Origin: UBA6183 sp943372215
Lineage (GTDB): Bacteria > Bacteroidota > Bacteroidia > UKL13-3
Direction: 5' to 3'
NCBI GenBank assembly: GCA_943372215.1
Contig: CALRXU020000001.1
Coordinates: 1 to 64,000 of the forward strand
Length of the DNA stretch: 64,000 nt
The notes below the pieces were generated by a model. The model did no database searches, was not told the origin of the DNA, and saw only the letters and a list, made by a program, of their open reading frames with translations. Below, in pieces: positions 41,908-51,555 of this stretch; the stretch's first letter is position 1, and each line of letters starts with the position of its first letter. A program made the position numbers and the translations under genes.

Positions 41908-42852
41908 ATGATTGTAGAAGATTATCCGGAATTTAAGGCCAATTTTATATACCGACACCAGCACCTGTCAACCATTATTCCTGCCTTATTTCGTAAGCAC
42001 CAAATTAACTATACCCGCAAGCGAATCAATACCCCTGACGGAGATTTTTTTAATGTAGACTGCTTACTGCGCAGCCATAAAAAAGCGGTTTTGTTTATAC
42101 ATGGACTTGAAGGAAGCAGCCAATCTCAATACATCAAAGGCTTTGCACATTTTTTTTCAGGAAACGGCTACGATGTACACGCTTTAAATTTTAGGAGCTG
42201 TGGAGGGGAGCTTAACCTAAAGCCAAATTCATACCACGCTGGTTTTACGGACGATATGAAACAGTACATTGAGGAGCTCGCTACAAAGTATGCCTCCATT
42301 TATGCGGTTGGATTTAGCCTTGGTGGCAATGCCTTGTTAAAATACCTCGCTAATGCCACTGCTGTGCATCCAAATCTAAAAGCTGCTGCTGTTTTATCCG
42401 TTCCAGTTGATTTAAAGGGCTGCGCCCACCAATTAGATGGTGGATTTAACCGCATTTATATGCAACGGTTTTTAAAGCACTTAACCGCTAAAATCATGAC
42501 TAAAAGCCGTCAGTTTCCACAAATCATTCATACCAAAGGCATACATAAAATTAAAAACCTTAAAGATTTTGATGATGCCTACACCGCCCCATTGCATGGC
42601 TTTAAAGATGCAGAAGAATACTGGGGCAAATGTAGCAGCATTAATACCCTTCATACCATTAATGTCCCTACGTTATTTATCAATGCCAAAAACGACCCGT
42701 TTTTAAGCCCAAGTTGTTTCCCATACGAAGAAGTGGTAGATCACCCATTTGTTCATGCCATTTTTGCTCCTTATGGCGGCCATGCAGGTTTTATGCTAAA
42801 TAAGCAGGTAAATTGGGCTGAACCGATTGTACATAGTTTTTTTGAAGATTAA
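41908..42852 (+). CDS. YheT-type alpha/beta hydrolase
   Basis: 314 residues from the ATG at 41908; a TTG three codons upstream is inside the promoter and is rejected. The nucleophile elbow is GFSLGGNALLKYL. The oxyanion region is LFIHGLEGSSQSQY, the family's LNFRSCGG is present and the C-terminal His lies in APYGGHAGFML. YheT proteins hydrolyse unknown short esters in the cytosol. It is followed by the ArsC-like gene 9 bp later. Confidence 0.9.
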   Translation: MIVEDYPEFKANFIYRHQHLSTIIPALFRKHQINYTRKRINTPDGDFFNVDCLLRSHKKAVLFIHGLEGSSQSQYIKGFAHFFSGNGYDVHALNFRSCGGELNLKPNSYHAGFTDDMKQYIEELATKYASIYAVGFSLGGNALLKYLANATAVHPNLKAAAVLSVPVDLKGCAHQLDGGFNRIYMQRFLKHLTAKIMTKSRQFPQIIHTKGIHKIKNLKDFDDAYTAPLHGFKDAEEYWGKCSSINTLHTINVPTLFINAKNDPFLSPSCFPYEEVVDHPFVHAIFAPYGGHAGFMLNKQVNWAEPIVHSFFED

Positions 42853-42861
42853 CGCCAACTT

Positions 42862-43215
42862 ATGATTACTATTTACGGAATAAAAAACTGCAACACCATG
42901 CAAAAAGCATTTGACTGGCTTAATGAGCAGGGCATTGCTTACACCTTTCATGATTATAAAAAAGAAGGCATAGAAGACACCAAACTTTTAACATGGCTTG
43001 ATAAAACAACCTTAAAGGAGTTGGTAAATGCGAAAGGGACAACTTATAGAAACCTTACAGACACCCAGAAAAAAGCGTTGGAAAATCCCAAAAAGGCCAT
43101 TCCCATTATTCAACAAAACACCAGCGTAATTAAAAGACCGGTGTTGGAGTATAAGCGTCAACTCTTGTTAGGATTTGATGCAGAAACCTGGTCATCTATA
43201 TTGCATCACGTATAG
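42862..43215 (+). CDS. ArsC/Spx-family thioredoxin-fold protein
   Basis: 117 residues. ITIYGIKNCNTMQKAFDWL contains a single redox Cys (NCNT) in the position of ArsC. FHDYKKEGIEDTKLLTWLDK and LKELVNAKGTTYRNL are the following family blocks, and IKRPVLEYKRQLLLGFD matches the conserved RPVL stretch. It is of the YffB type: arsenate reduction is not proved because only one Cys is present. It forms an operon with the hydrolase. Confidence 0.88.
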   Translation: MITIYGIKNCNTMQKAFDWLNEQGIAYTFHDYKKEGIEDTKLLTWLDKTTLKELVNAKGTTYRNLTDTQKKALENPKKAIPIIQQNTSVIKRPVLEYKRQLLLGFDAETWSSILHHV

Positions 43216-43285
43216 CTAGTAACCTGCCTATCAGCCAACCCAATTGCTAGAAGGAATAATCCCTGCTTTTTTAACCATAGTTTAT

Positions 43286-43293
43286 TATACTTG
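43286..43293 (+). promoter_or_regulatory. -7-like element TATACTTG 6 bp before LysE start
   Basis: One base off TAnnTTTG; it ends 6 bp before the ATG at 43300 and so predicts a leaderless transcript, as for several other genes here. Confidence 0.4.
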
Positions 43294-43299
43294 CAAAGC

Positions 43300-43941
43300 A
43301 TGGATATTATTGCTCCCATTTGGAAAGGACTAATTACCGGGATATTGTTTACACTTACATTCGGTACGGTATTCTTCTCGTTAATTCAAACCAGCATAAA
43401 AAGAGGCTTGTACAAGGCCCTATTTATTGCATTTGGGGTGCTGTTAAGTGATGCCTTTTTTATTAGTGCTGCGGTATTGGGTACTACCTTTATCGCTGAT
43501 GAAATGCTAAAGTTCGACATTGAAATCAGGTTGATTGGTTTTGTATTTCTGCTTATTCTTGGCATCCGTTCAATCATTAAAAAAGAAGTTGACCACTCCA
43601 ATGATGCTCCCTTAACAGAAAAAAAAGACATTTTATATGTGATGAAAGGCATTATGCTCAACAGCATTAATCCAATGATTTTAATTAGCTGGATGGGCGT
43701 AACCACCTATGTAGAGAGCGCAGCACAGTTTAACCTGAATCAGGTAATTTTGTTTTATGCCATTGTATTAATGACCATGTTTGCAACCATGTTTGGCATC
43801 AGCTATTTTGCGGGTAAACTTAGAACGGTGTTGTCTGCTAAAAATATGCAACGGCTTAATTTGGGAAGCGGCCTTCTATTTATTGTTTTTGCAGTTGTTA
43901 TCCTATGGCCCGTTGTTGAGCTCCTTTTATCAAAGTCCTAA
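43300..43941 (+). CDS. LysE/RhtB-family exporter
   Basis: 213 residues from the ATG at 43300, with six hydrophobic segments. The first, GLITGILFTLTFGTVFFSLIQTS in pieces, corresponds to the LysE signature region with G-x-x-x-F. The central loop contains KKEVDHSNDAPLTEKKD. IMLNSINPMILISWMGV is the second half's typical NPK/NP motif. It should export an amino acid or similar small solute across the inner membrane. Substrate unknown. A hairpin follows at 44009-44039. Confidence 0.8.
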   Translation: MDIIAPIWKGLITGILFTLTFGTVFFSLIQTSIKRGLYKALFIAFGVLLSDAFFISAAVLGTTFIADEMLKFDIEIRLIGFVFLLILGIRSIIKKEVDHSNDAPLTEKKDILYVMKGIMLNSINPMILISWMGVTTYVESAAQFNLNQVILFYAIVLMTMFATMFGISYFAGKLRTVLSAKNMQRLNLGSGLLFIVFAVVILWPVVELLLSKS

Positions 43942-44008
43942 AACCATGCTCTTTCTTAATACCCGTCCGTTCACCAATAACCTGACCAAAGTAATTGGAA
44001 TATCATTA

Positions 44009-44039
44009 ATGTGAAGTGCGTTTATTGCGCACTTCACAT
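44009..44039. terminator. Bidirectional hairpin terminator
   Basis: Perfect 12-bp arms (ATGTGAAGTGCG and its complement) with a seven-base loop, lying between the converging LysE and DUF4199 genes. Confidence 0.75.
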
Positions 44040-44049
44040 CATAGGTTGT

Positions 44050-44583
44050 TTAAGCAACAATAGATTGTTTACGTTTTAAAATAGCCGCTGCAATTAAAGA
44101 AACCACAAGCCCAACAGGAAGAATTTCCATATACGTCATGGCTGCATTAAACAGCGGATTTTTATACCACTCTTTGTATTGGGCCATTTCAGCTAAACTG
44201 GCTTGCAGTTCCGCTTCCGTTGCTCCAGAAGCCTTGAGTTTAGCTTGGTACGACTTAGCCATAATATCCAGAAAATCAGGGATAAAAAAGTAGTATTCAA
44301 TAAGCCAGGTAATTACATAAACGGTGGAAGCAATTAAGGTAATGTAAAGCCCTATTAAAAAGGCTTTGCCAAATGACAATACTCCCCCATTAAAACGATC
44401 CCTGTAATTTTTAATGCCGACAAAAATAAGGCTAAATGCCATAATCATGGCCGTGTAGCCATAAATCATCCCATTGCCATAATCAAAAGAGGTGTCTAAA
44501 AATGGGAAGATAACTACCCAGATACAACTGATTAGCCCGGCAATCAGTCCAAATACGATGGTGTTTTTGTTTATCATAGTCAT
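44050..44583 (-). CDS. DUF4199 membrane protein
   Basis: 177 residues with four hydrophobic segments (VFGLIAGLISCIWVVIFPFL, MIYGYTAMIMAFSLIFVGI, AFLIGLYITLIASTVYVITW, ILPVGLVVSLIAAAIL). The family's KNYRDRFNGGVLSFGKAF loop between helices 2 and 3 is clear. Function is unknown; common in Bacteroidota. The ATG at 44583 or the second at 44577 are both possible starts. Confidence 0.85.
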   Translation of the reverse strand: MTMINKNTIVFGLIAGLISCIWVVIFPFLDTSFDYGNGMIYGYTAMIMAFSLIFVGIKNYRDRFNGGVLSFGKAFLIGLYITLIASTVYVITWLIEYYFFIPDFLDIMAKSYQAKLKASGATEAELQASLAEMAQYKEWYKNPLFNAAMTYMEILPVGLVVSLIAAAILKRKQSIVA

Positions 44584-44613
44584 GTTTTAAAAATGAAACA
44601 CAAAACTCGCTAT

Positions 44614-44633
44614 TGAGGCTCTTATCAGCCTCA
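44614..44633. terminator. Small hairpin after LuxR gene
   Basis: TGAGGCT (44614-44620), six-base loop, AGCCTCA (44627-44633); it is downstream of the minus-strand LuxR gene. Moderate strength only. Confidence 0.4.
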
Positions 44634-44681
44634 TACTTTAGGGTGAATTGATGCCATTACAGGCATTTTCACCATAAAGTG

Positions 44682-45146
44682 TTACGGAATAAGCCCCAAT
44701 TGTTTGGCTGTTTCAATGGCCTGTACCCTCCTGCTCACTGCTAATTTTTCAAACAACTTTGAGGAATGGGTTTTAACCGTGTTTAAGGACAGAAACAGGG
44801 AGTCTGCAATCTCTTGATTACTTAAGCCCTTTGCCATTAACTGCAATACTTCCAACTCCCGCTTACTAATCCCTGATTCAATCAGATTTTTCTCATTCAG
44901 CACAAACAACTCCGTACTTCTGAAAATTTCCTTTTCAACCACCAGTGTTTTTACCTCTACTTTGGGTTTTGCCAACTTTAGTGCCAGCCAAATTCCCAAA
45001 CCCGTAAATACAAGGGCAATCAATCCAGCATATATTTCAAACGAATGGCTCATTACCATAAAATGCCATTCCAACTCTTTAAGCAGAAATATCAATCCAG
45101 CTAAAGCAAATCCATATAAAATTACATTTTTATTCAACAGTTTCAA
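44682..45146 (-). CDS. Membrane-anchored LuxR-type HTH regulator
   Basis: 154 residues from a TTG at 45146, one base after the radical-SAM stop; earlier in-frame starts lie inside that gene. Two hydrophobic segments (VILYGFALAGLIFLLKELEW, IYAGLIALVFTGLGIWLALKLA) precede a linker. The LuxR/GerE domain at the end is complete: LIESGISKRELEVLQLMAKG and NQEIADSLFLSLNTVKTHSSKLFEKL. It lacks any receiver domain. Such membrane-tethered regulators of Bacteroidota pass envelope signals to DNA. It follows the radical-SAM gene in the same transcript. Confidence 0.75.
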   Translation of the reverse strand: MKLLNKNVILYGFALAGLIFLLKELEWHFMVMSHSFEIYAGLIALVFTGLGIWLALKLAKPKVEVKTLVVEKEIFRSTELFVLNEKNLIESGISKRELEVLQLMAKGLSNQEIADSLFLSLNTVKTHSSKLFEKLAVSRRVQAIETAKQLGLIP

Positions 45147-45147
45147 G

Positions 45148-46170
45148 TTAACTCCACACTTTAGTTCCTTCTGAACAGTTGGTACAAATATCAATTTCCT
45201 TTCGGCCCTTTAAAATGGCCTGCCTAAAACCATGGTACCGTTCACTTTTCCAAACCCCCATAAATGGTTCTTGGCTTACATCCCCAAACCGATGTGTGGC
45301 GTCCTTATCAAAACAGCAAGGAACCACCAGGCCATCCCAAGTAATCACACTTCCCCTCCACATCCGCCAGCATTGGTCTAACAACTTGTTTTTAATGTGA
45401 TAGGTTCCATCAGGAGATTTGGCATATCTGCTTAAATCTGCATCTTCTGGTATAAAGTTATCACTGGTTTGGTAATCATATATTTGGGCTGTTTTGATAC
45501 CTAGCTCATTCACCCCAATCTGTTTGGCCAGTTTTTTAATTTCTGGTATTTGATGGGCATTGTGTTTAAAGGCTATGAATTGCCAGATAATATGTGGGGT
45601 AGTTTTATTTAATTGTTTTTTCCAATACAACAACTTTTTAGTGCCATCTATTACTTTCTCAAAATCACCTCCAACCCTATATTTGCCATAAGTATCCTGC
45701 GAAGTACCATCAATGGAAATAATTAACCTATCCAAACCGCTCTCTACGGTTGCTTTAGCCATATCATCCGTAAAGTAATGGGCATTGCTGCTGGTAACCG
45801 TATAGATATTTTTTTGTGCAGCGTACTTTACAAAACCAAGAAACTGTTTATTCAAAAATGGCTCTCCCTGAAAGTACAAAATCAACCACACCAAATCCTG
45901 GTGAATTTCATCAATAATCTTGGTATAAAGCTTCATGTCAAGCATACCTGTATTGCGCGTAAACTCTCGTAAACCACTAGGACATTGTGGGCAACGCAGG
46001 TTACAACTGGTTGTGGGTTCAATTTCCATGTAAACGGGATTGCCCGCTACAAATGGCTTTTTTATGGTTTTAGAGTAGTAATAACTCCCCAATAACTTCA
46101 CATAATTCCAAATTCTCCTGTTATTGAGTTTAGAAAGGAAGTTTAAGCCATCTGTAATGTTTCTGTTCAT
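45148..46170 (-). CDS. Radical SAM protein with SPASM domain
   Basis: 340 residues. The iron-sulfur motif CNLRCPQCPSG is CxxxCxxC near residue 54. Strands LILYFQGEPFLNKQF, GLDRLIISIDGTSQDTYGKYR and IWQFIAFKHNAHQI follow, as in the radical SAM barrel. The C-terminal SPASM region binds auxiliary clusters: CWRMWRGSVITWDGLVVPCC and ICTNCSEG. SPASM enzymes often modify peptides or build cofactors, but no peptide substrate gene lies adjacent, so the product is unknown. Confidence 0.88.
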   Translation of the reverse strand: MNRNITDGLNFLSKLNNRRIWNYVKLLGSYYYSKTIKKPFVAGNPVYMEIEPTTSCNLRCPQCPSGLREFTRNTGMLDMKLYTKIIDEIHQDLVWLILYFQGEPFLNKQFLGFVKYAAQKNIYTVTSSNAHYFTDDMAKATVESGLDRLIISIDGTSQDTYGKYRVGGDFEKVIDGTKKLLYWKKQLNKTTPHIIWQFIAFKHNAHQIPEIKKLAKQIGVNELGIKTAQIYDYQTSDNFIPEDADLSRYAKSPDGTYHIKNKLLDQCWRMWRGSVITWDGLVVPCCFDKDATHRFGDVSQEPFMGVWKSERYHGFRQAILKGRKEIDICTNCSEGTKVWS

Positions 46171-46293
46171 TGAGATAGCAAGTATAAGGATAAATAAAAT
46201 AGCCTGAAAAGCAACCTTTATTTATCTCCCCAACATGGCAAAACATTTCTGTTTTATTTTGGTTAACATTTAATACCGTTTTAATATTATATT

Positions 46294-47166
46294 ATGAAAA
46301 AGTCACTATCCATTGGGCTAATCATTATTTTAGCCGCCACATCATGTAAAGTTATCCACCAAGATGAGGTAGGTATTAAAAGAACCTTAGGCAGGTTAAA
46401 CAACAAAATCCTCCAGCCTGGACCAAAAGGATTTAACCCTTTCCTGTCTCGTATCATAACCGTACCTATTAGCACTGTAAACTTAGAAATGAATTTAGGT
46501 CTTCCGAGTAAAGAAGGATTAACCGTAAATAGTGAAATTTCTATTTTATACAAGCTCAAACCCAATGAATTGGCCAATATATTACAATATACAGGGCTTC
46601 AGTTTGAGGAAACCTTGATTAAACCCGTATTTAGAAGTGCGGCCGCTGACATTTGTGCCAACTATTTTGCTAAAGATATGCATAGCAACAAAAGGAGCAT
46701 TATAGAAAAAGACATTCGGGCGCGTATGATGGAAGTATTGGAAAGCAGGGGCTTTATTATAGAACAAGTGCTGTTAAAAAGTATTGCCTTACCTGCTGGT
46801 TTAAGTAAAAGCATTGAAGAAAAATTACAAGCCGAACAAGAAGCACAACGCATGGAGTTTGTAAAGGACAAAGAACGCCTTGAAGCAGAAAGAAAGTTAA
46901 TTCAAGCAGAAGGAGATAAAAACAGCAGGATTATTGCTGCCGAAGCGGTAAAAAGAGTAACCGAAATAGAAGCGCTTGGCAAGGCCAACGCCATTAAAAC
47001 TGAAGCAGAAGCACAAATGACTGCGAATGAGTTAATGAACAAAAGCTTGACCCCAATGGTACTGAAAAGCAGGCAAATAGAAGCCTTCCAAAACTTGAGT
47101 AGAAGCAACAACAGCAAAGTGATTATTACGGATGGAAAAACGCCATTAATTGGCTTAGACCATTAA
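46294..47166 (+). CDS. SPFH/Band-7 (prohibitin-like) lipoprotein
   Basis: 290 residues. A lipobox (LAATSC, Cys18) replaces the transmembrane helix of prohibitins. The SPFH domain runs through VGIKRTLGRLNN, PGPKGFNPFLSRIITVPIS and SILYKLKPNELANILQYTG. The region EKLQAEQEAQRMEFVKDKER is a long coiled coil, typical of oligomerising Band-7 proteins. It probably forms rings or scaffolds at a membrane. The partner protease FtsH is not adjacent. Confidence 0.88.
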   Translation: MKKSLSIGLIIILAATSCKVIHQDEVGIKRTLGRLNNKILQPGPKGFNPFLSRIITVPISTVNLEMNLGLPSKEGLTVNSEISILYKLKPNELANILQYTGLQFEETLIKPVFRSAAADICANYFAKDMHSNKRSIIEKDIRARMMEVLESRGFIIEQVLLKSIALPAGLSKSIEEKLQAEQEAQRMEFVKDKERLEAERKLIQAEGDKNSRIIAAEAVKRVTEIEALGKANAIKTEAEAQMTANELMNKSLTPMVLKSRQIEAFQNLSRSNNSKVIITDGKTPLIGLDH

Positions 47167-47172
47167 TACCTT

Positions 47173-47217
47173 ATACCCCTGCTCTGATTAAACGTTGTTT
47201 ATTTAGAGTAGGGGTAT
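47173..47217. terminator. Bidirectional hairpin between SPFH and radA
   Basis: 13-bp arms at 47173-47185 and 47205-47217 pair with one mismatch (ATACCCCTGCTCT type). It serves two converging genes. Confidence 0.75.
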
Positions 47218-47218
47218 T

Positions 47219-48589
47219 CTATCCAAAAAGGTGGCTTAACAACTCATCAAGTTTACTCACCTCTACAATAATAATATTTCCCTTTTGTTTGGGGAGTTTG
47301 TTAAATCGGCTTACGTAAACGGTGGTAAAACCTAATTTCTCGGCTTCACTGATGCGCTGCTCAACCCTACTTACTGCGCGTATCTCACCACTTAACCCTA
47401 CTTCCCCAACAAACGCTATTTTATGATTAACTGGCACATTGTGGTAACTGCTTACAATAGCTGCAATTACACCCAAATCTATCCCAGGGTCTTCTACCCT
47501 TAGTCCTCCTGCTATGTTAATAAACACATCTTGCATACCCATTCGTAGGCCACATTTTTTTTCTAAGATAGCCAATAACATGTTCAGCCTTTTGGCATCA
47601 TAACCATTGCTGTTGCGTTGTGGTGTTCCATAAGCTGCTGTACTAACCAACGCCTGTGTTTCTATTAACAATGGCCGCATGCCCTCTATGGTTGCGCTTA
47701 TAGCCACACCACTTAAGTTTTCATCTCGTTGCGAAATTAATATTTCAGAAGGGTTACTTACTTCCCTTAGGCCGCTCCCATGCATTTCATAAATACCAAT
47801 TTCGCTGGTGCTACCAAAACGGTTTTTTGTGGTACGTAAAATGCGGTAAACATGATGGCGATCTCCTTCAAACTGCAATACTGTATCCACCATATGTTCC
47901 AGCAGTTTAGGGCCTGCCAATGTTCCGTCCTTGGTGATGTGTCCTATTAGAAAAACTGGCGTTCCTGTTTCTTTGGCAAATCGTATCAAGTCCCCTGCGG
48001 TTTCCTTTATCTGTGAGATACTGCCCGGTGTACTGTCAATCAGCTCACTGTGCAAGGTTTGTATAGAATCAACCACTACAATATCAGGCTCTAATTCTTG
48101 TAATGCTTTGCCAATTTTTTGGGTTGATGTTTCGGTAAACAAATAACACTCATCATTTCTAAAAGGCAGTCTTTCAGCACGCATTTTTATTTGGGTATCG
48201 CTTTCCTCCCCACTAATATACAACACCTTTTTACCCTCAAATTGCAGGGCTATTTGTAACATCAGGGTTGATTTTCCAATTCCTGGTTCTCCCCCAATTA
48301 ACACCACACTTCCTGGTACAATGCCTCCACCCAGCACTCTACTTAGTTCTGCATCCTTTACGTGAAAACGATGTTCGCTCCCTTGCTCCACCTCTTTTAA
48401 CAATACAGGTTTAAGCACACTTGCGGTTTTACTTTGTGGCTTCCATGTTTTGGTAAAAGTTATTTTTTCTTTATGTATAACTTCCTCCACATAAGTATTC
48501 CACTCCCCGCAATTGTTACATTTACCCACCCACTTGGAAGACGTTGCCCCACAGTTTTTACAAAAAAAAGTTGTTTGCGTTTTTGCCAT
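47219..48589 (-). CDS. radA: DNA repair ATPase RadA/Sms
   Basis: 456 residues from the ATG at 48589. The N-terminal zinc finger has CKNCG and CNNCG. Walker A is GGEPGIGKST. The family-specific KNRFG motif lies in TTKNRFGSTSE. The C-terminal Lon-like domain (GGLRVEDPGIDLGVIAAIVS) is complete. RadA is a hexameric branch-migration helicase that helps RecA-mediated recombination. Confidence 0.95.
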   Translation of the reverse strand: MAKTQTTFFCKNCGATSSKWVGKCNNCGEWNTYVEEVIHKEKITFTKTWKPQSKTASVLKPVLLKEVEQGSEHRFHVKDAELSRVLGGGIVPGSVVLIGGEPGIGKSTLMLQIALQFEGKKVLYISGEESDTQIKMRAERLPFRNDECYLFTETSTQKIGKALQELEPDIVVVDSIQTLHSELIDSTPGSISQIKETAGDLIRFAKETGTPVFLIGHITKDGTLAGPKLLEHMVDTVLQFEGDRHHVYRILRTTKNRFGSTSEIGIYEMHGSGLREVSNPSEILISQRDENLSGVAISATIEGMRPLLIETQALVSTAAYGTPQRNSNGYDAKRLNMLLAILEKKCGLRMGMQDVFINIAGGLRVEDPGIDLGVIAAIVSSYHNVPVNHKIAFVGEVGLSGEIRAVSRVEQRISEAEKLGFTTVYVSRFNKLPKQKGNIIIVEVSKLDELLSHLFG

Positions 48590-48810
48590 ATCGTACTGCA
48601 ATATATGCTGTGATTACACTTAAAAAAAACTCTCAAAATGGCCTTTTACTTTAATAATAGACTTATGGGCTTACCGAAACAAAAGAATACGCCAATAAGC
48701 AACATGTTAACTTGCAGATAATAAACACTTACCGATAGCCCCCAAATCAAACAACGGGTATTGATTGTTACCTTATTAAATAATCACTTATTTTGCCCCA
48801 TATTTTGAGC

Positions 48811-49776
48811 GTGCTTAATCAGATAAAACAACCCATTGCTGCCGATTTGGATTTATTTGAAGATAAATTCAGGGAGGCCATGAAAAGTAACGTGCCTTTG
48901 CTAGACACCATTATGACCTATATTGTAAAACGCAAAGGAAAGCAGATTAGGCCCATGTTTGTTTTTTTAACGGCAAAACTTTTTAATGGAACCAGCGAAA
49001 GTACTTTTAGGGCTGCAAGTCTTGTAGAGTTATTGCATACTGCAACATTGGTACACGATGATGTGGTTGACGACAGTGATGAGCGCAGAGGCTTTTTCAG
49101 CATCAATGCACTTTGGAAAAACAAAATTGCTGTATTGGTTGGCGATTATTTATTGAGTAAAGGTTTATTGTTATCTGTAAAAAATAAAGATTACCACCTG
49201 CTTGAAATTGTGAGTGAAGCGGTGGAAGCCATGAGTGAAGGGGAATTGTTGCAGATTGAAAAAACACGTAACCTCAATTTAAGCGAAGAAGTATACTACG
49301 ATATTATCAGAAAAAAAACAGCATCATTAATAGCTAGTTGCTGCGCAATAGGCGCTGCTAGTGCTGGCGCAACCCCAGAGCAGATTAAACAAATGCATTT
49401 GTTTGGCGAAAAGGTAGGTATTGCATTTCAAATGAAAGACGACTTGCTTGATTATGGTGATGCTGAAATTGGCAAACCAACAGGCATTGACTTGAAAGAG
49501 AAAAAACTCACATTACCAATCATTTACACCATTAATAATGCGGCTAAAAGTGAGCGCAGTTTCATCATTAATACCATCAAAAATCACCATAACAACAAAA
49601 AGAAAATTGCCGAGGTAATTAAATATGTGAATGAGCATGATGGGATAGCCTATACCAGAAAAGCAATGATTGCTCATAAAAATGAAGCCCTTGCTATTTT
49701 AGATCAAGTAACGCAAAGCACCTACAAAAGTAACTTGGCCCAATTGGTTAATTACGTCATTGACCGCGAAAAATAA
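48811..49776 (+). CDS. Polyprenyl diphosphate synthase (trans-IPPS)
   Basis: 321 residues from a GTG at 48811, which gives the usual N-terminus LNQIKQPIAADLDLFEDKF in pieces; the in-frame TTGs upstream lie in the promoter. The first aspartate-rich motif is HDDVVDDSDERRG (FARM), and the second is MKDDLLDYGD (SARM). It builds long prenyl diphosphates for quinones and carrier lipids. TATTTTG elements at 48789 and 48801 lie just before the start, so a short leader is expected. Confidence 0.9.
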   Translation: MLNQIKQPIAADLDLFEDKFREAMKSNVPLLDTIMTYIVKRKGKQIRPMFVFLTAKLFNGTSESTFRAASLVELLHTATLVHDDVVDDSDERRGFFSINALWKNKIAVLVGDYLLSKGLLLSVKNKDYHLLEIVSEAVEAMSEGELLQIEKTRNLNLSEEVYYDIIRKKTASLIASCCAIGAASAGATPEQIKQMHLFGEKVGIAFQMKDDLLDYGDAEIGKPTGIDLKEKKLTLPIIYTINNAAKSERSFIINTIKNHHNNKKKIAEVIKYVNEHDGIAYTRKAMIAHKNEALAILDQVTQSTYKSNLAQLVNYVIDREK

Positions 49777-49781
49777 CTTTT

Positions 49782-51545
49782 CTATTTGGCTATCTTAATT
49801 TCAACACGCCTGTTTTCTTTGTGTTGTTCTTCGCTACAAGCTTCGCAAGGATTGCATGAGATTTTGGGACTTCCTTCGCCATAAGAAACCATGCCTATAT
49901 TACCCGCTTTAAACCCTTTACCAACTAAGTATTTTTTTGTGCTTTGAGCCCTACGCTTTGAAAGTGCCATATTGTAAGCCTCACTGCCCCTGCAATCTGC
50001 ATAGGCATGGATGTTTATTTTTAACTGGGGAAATAATTTGGCTAACACAACAATGCTATCCAACTGCTCCTTAAACGCCTGTTGTAAATCAACATTATTA
50101 AATGCATACAAAACAACACTTAGCGTTTTACCAACTTCAGGAGATAATGATTGGTTGTTCACCGTAGGCTCTTTTGCAACGGGTTGCTTAGAGGCTAAAG
50201 TGATTGGTATTTGTTTGGCAACAGGCGTATTTACCTGAGCTATTGATGGTGATGTTGGAGCGGCATAGTTGTCCCTAAAATAATACACCTTATCTATTCC
50301 TTCATTATTATCTCTGTTTGATGAAAAATACCCCGTAATACCATCCCCTGCAATTATAAATGCCACATCATCTTTGGTGGAGTTAAAGGGCTTGCCCATG
50401 TTTTTTACATTTACAGGGCTGCCTCGTTGGTCAAGTGCGCTCTGGAATAAGTCATACCCGCCAAAACCCACATGTCCTTTTGATGAAAAATACAGGTATC
50501 CATCTGCTAAATATGGATAGGTTTCATGCTCGGTGGTGTTAACTTTAGCGCCCATATTTACGGGTTTTCCCCATTTTCCATCTGTTCCCTTTTCTGATTT
50601 GTAAATATCTAATCCACCAAATCCACCCGGCATATCACTGACAAAATACAAGGTATTGCCGTCTCTGCTAATAAACGGATGCGTGCAGTTAAACTGTTTA
50701 TCATTAAATGGAAGTTCAACTATCCCTTCAAACTGACCATTTTCAAATTTGCTCACATATATTTTCAAGTTACTCACGCCATCCTCACTAATCTCTAGTT
50801 TACCCACTTTTTTTACTATGCCTTTTTTGGTTTTGTTAGCCGTGGCTGTAAAATACAACAATTCGCCATCAAAACTAACAGACGGAGCCCCCTCATTATA
50901 TGGAAACTTAATACTTCCAACATATTCATCCCTCTTTTCTGCAAATGTTACCGTATCAATCATTGTTGCATATTGCAAATCGTACAATGTGGTATACTCT
51001 GAATATTGGGTATCTCTGGGGTGCGCATACAATATTCCCTCTGCAAAATAAGCATATCCCAAACTTTGCCCACCAATATTAAGGTTGGTTAAACCCACAT
51101 ATGTATTGGGGCGAATAGAGTCTTTGTATTTCTCTGCCCAATTTAATGACTTCATCAATAAACTGGTGTACTCATCACCCTTAACCAAAGTAGTATAAAA
51201 AGTAAACTGCTCACGTGCTTTCTCATATTTACCGAGCACTTTTAGTACCACACCATAATCCAAGTAAATATCTGGCAATGGCTTCTTATCTCCAATCTTA
51301 ACCAGTTCTGCAAACTTTTCTTCTGCCTTTTCATATTGGAAAGTATAAGCATATGAATAGGCCAAATTGGTTAATAAATGGGCTTCGTTCTTAAATGTAC
51401 GGTTATTTTTTAATGCGTTTTCATACTCTCTAATGGCCTCTTTGTATTGAAAGAAATCATAATAAATATCTCCTGCCTCTATGCTTTGTTGAGCGAACAG
51501 CAATGAAGGAGATAACAACAACAAACAAATGAGGTTTCTGACCAT
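49782..51545 (-). CDS. Outer-membrane OmpA-domain protein with TPR and PD40 repeats
   Basis: 587 residues from the ATG at 51545. A signal peptide (NLICLLLLSPSLLFAQ) precedes TPR repeats (YYDFFQYKEAIREYENALK, AYTFQYEKAEEKFAEL, YGVVLKVLGKYEKAREQF). A PD40-type propeller follows, with HPFISRDGNTLYFVSDMPGG and GGLDIYKSEKG repeated. The OmpA peptidoglycan-binding domain is at the end (LKINIHAYADCRGSEAYN, SKRRAQSTKKYL). The organisation resembles PorE/PG-anchored proteins of T9SS envelopes. It converges with the synthase gene, with 5 bp between stops. Confidence 0.88.
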   Translation of the reverse strand: MVRNLICLLLLSPSLLFAQQSIEAGDIYYDFFQYKEAIREYENALKNNRTFKNEAHLLTNLAYSYAYTFQYEKAEEKFAELVKIGDKKPLPDIYLDYGVVLKVLGKYEKAREQFTFYTTLVKGDEYTSLLMKSLNWAEKYKDSIRPNTYVGLTNLNIGGQSLGYAYFAEGILYAHPRDTQYSEYTTLYDLQYATMIDTVTFAEKRDEYVGSIKFPYNEGAPSVSFDGELLYFTATANKTKKGIVKKVGKLEISEDGVSNLKIYVSKFENGQFEGIVELPFNDKQFNCTHPFISRDGNTLYFVSDMPGGFGGLDIYKSEKGTDGKWGKPVNMGAKVNTTEHETYPYLADGYLYFSSKGHVGFGGYDLFQSALDQRGSPVNVKNMGKPFNSTKDDVAFIIAGDGITGYFSSNRDNNEGIDKVYYFRDNYAAPTSPSIAQVNTPVAKQIPITLASKQPVAKEPTVNNQSLSPEVGKTLSVVLYAFNNVDLQQAFKEQLDSIVVLAKLFPQLKINIHAYADCRGSEAYNMALSKRRAQSTKKYLVGKGFKAGNIGMVSYGEGSPKISCNPCEACSEEQHKENRRVEIKIAK

Positions 51546-51555
51546 ATTTTTAGCT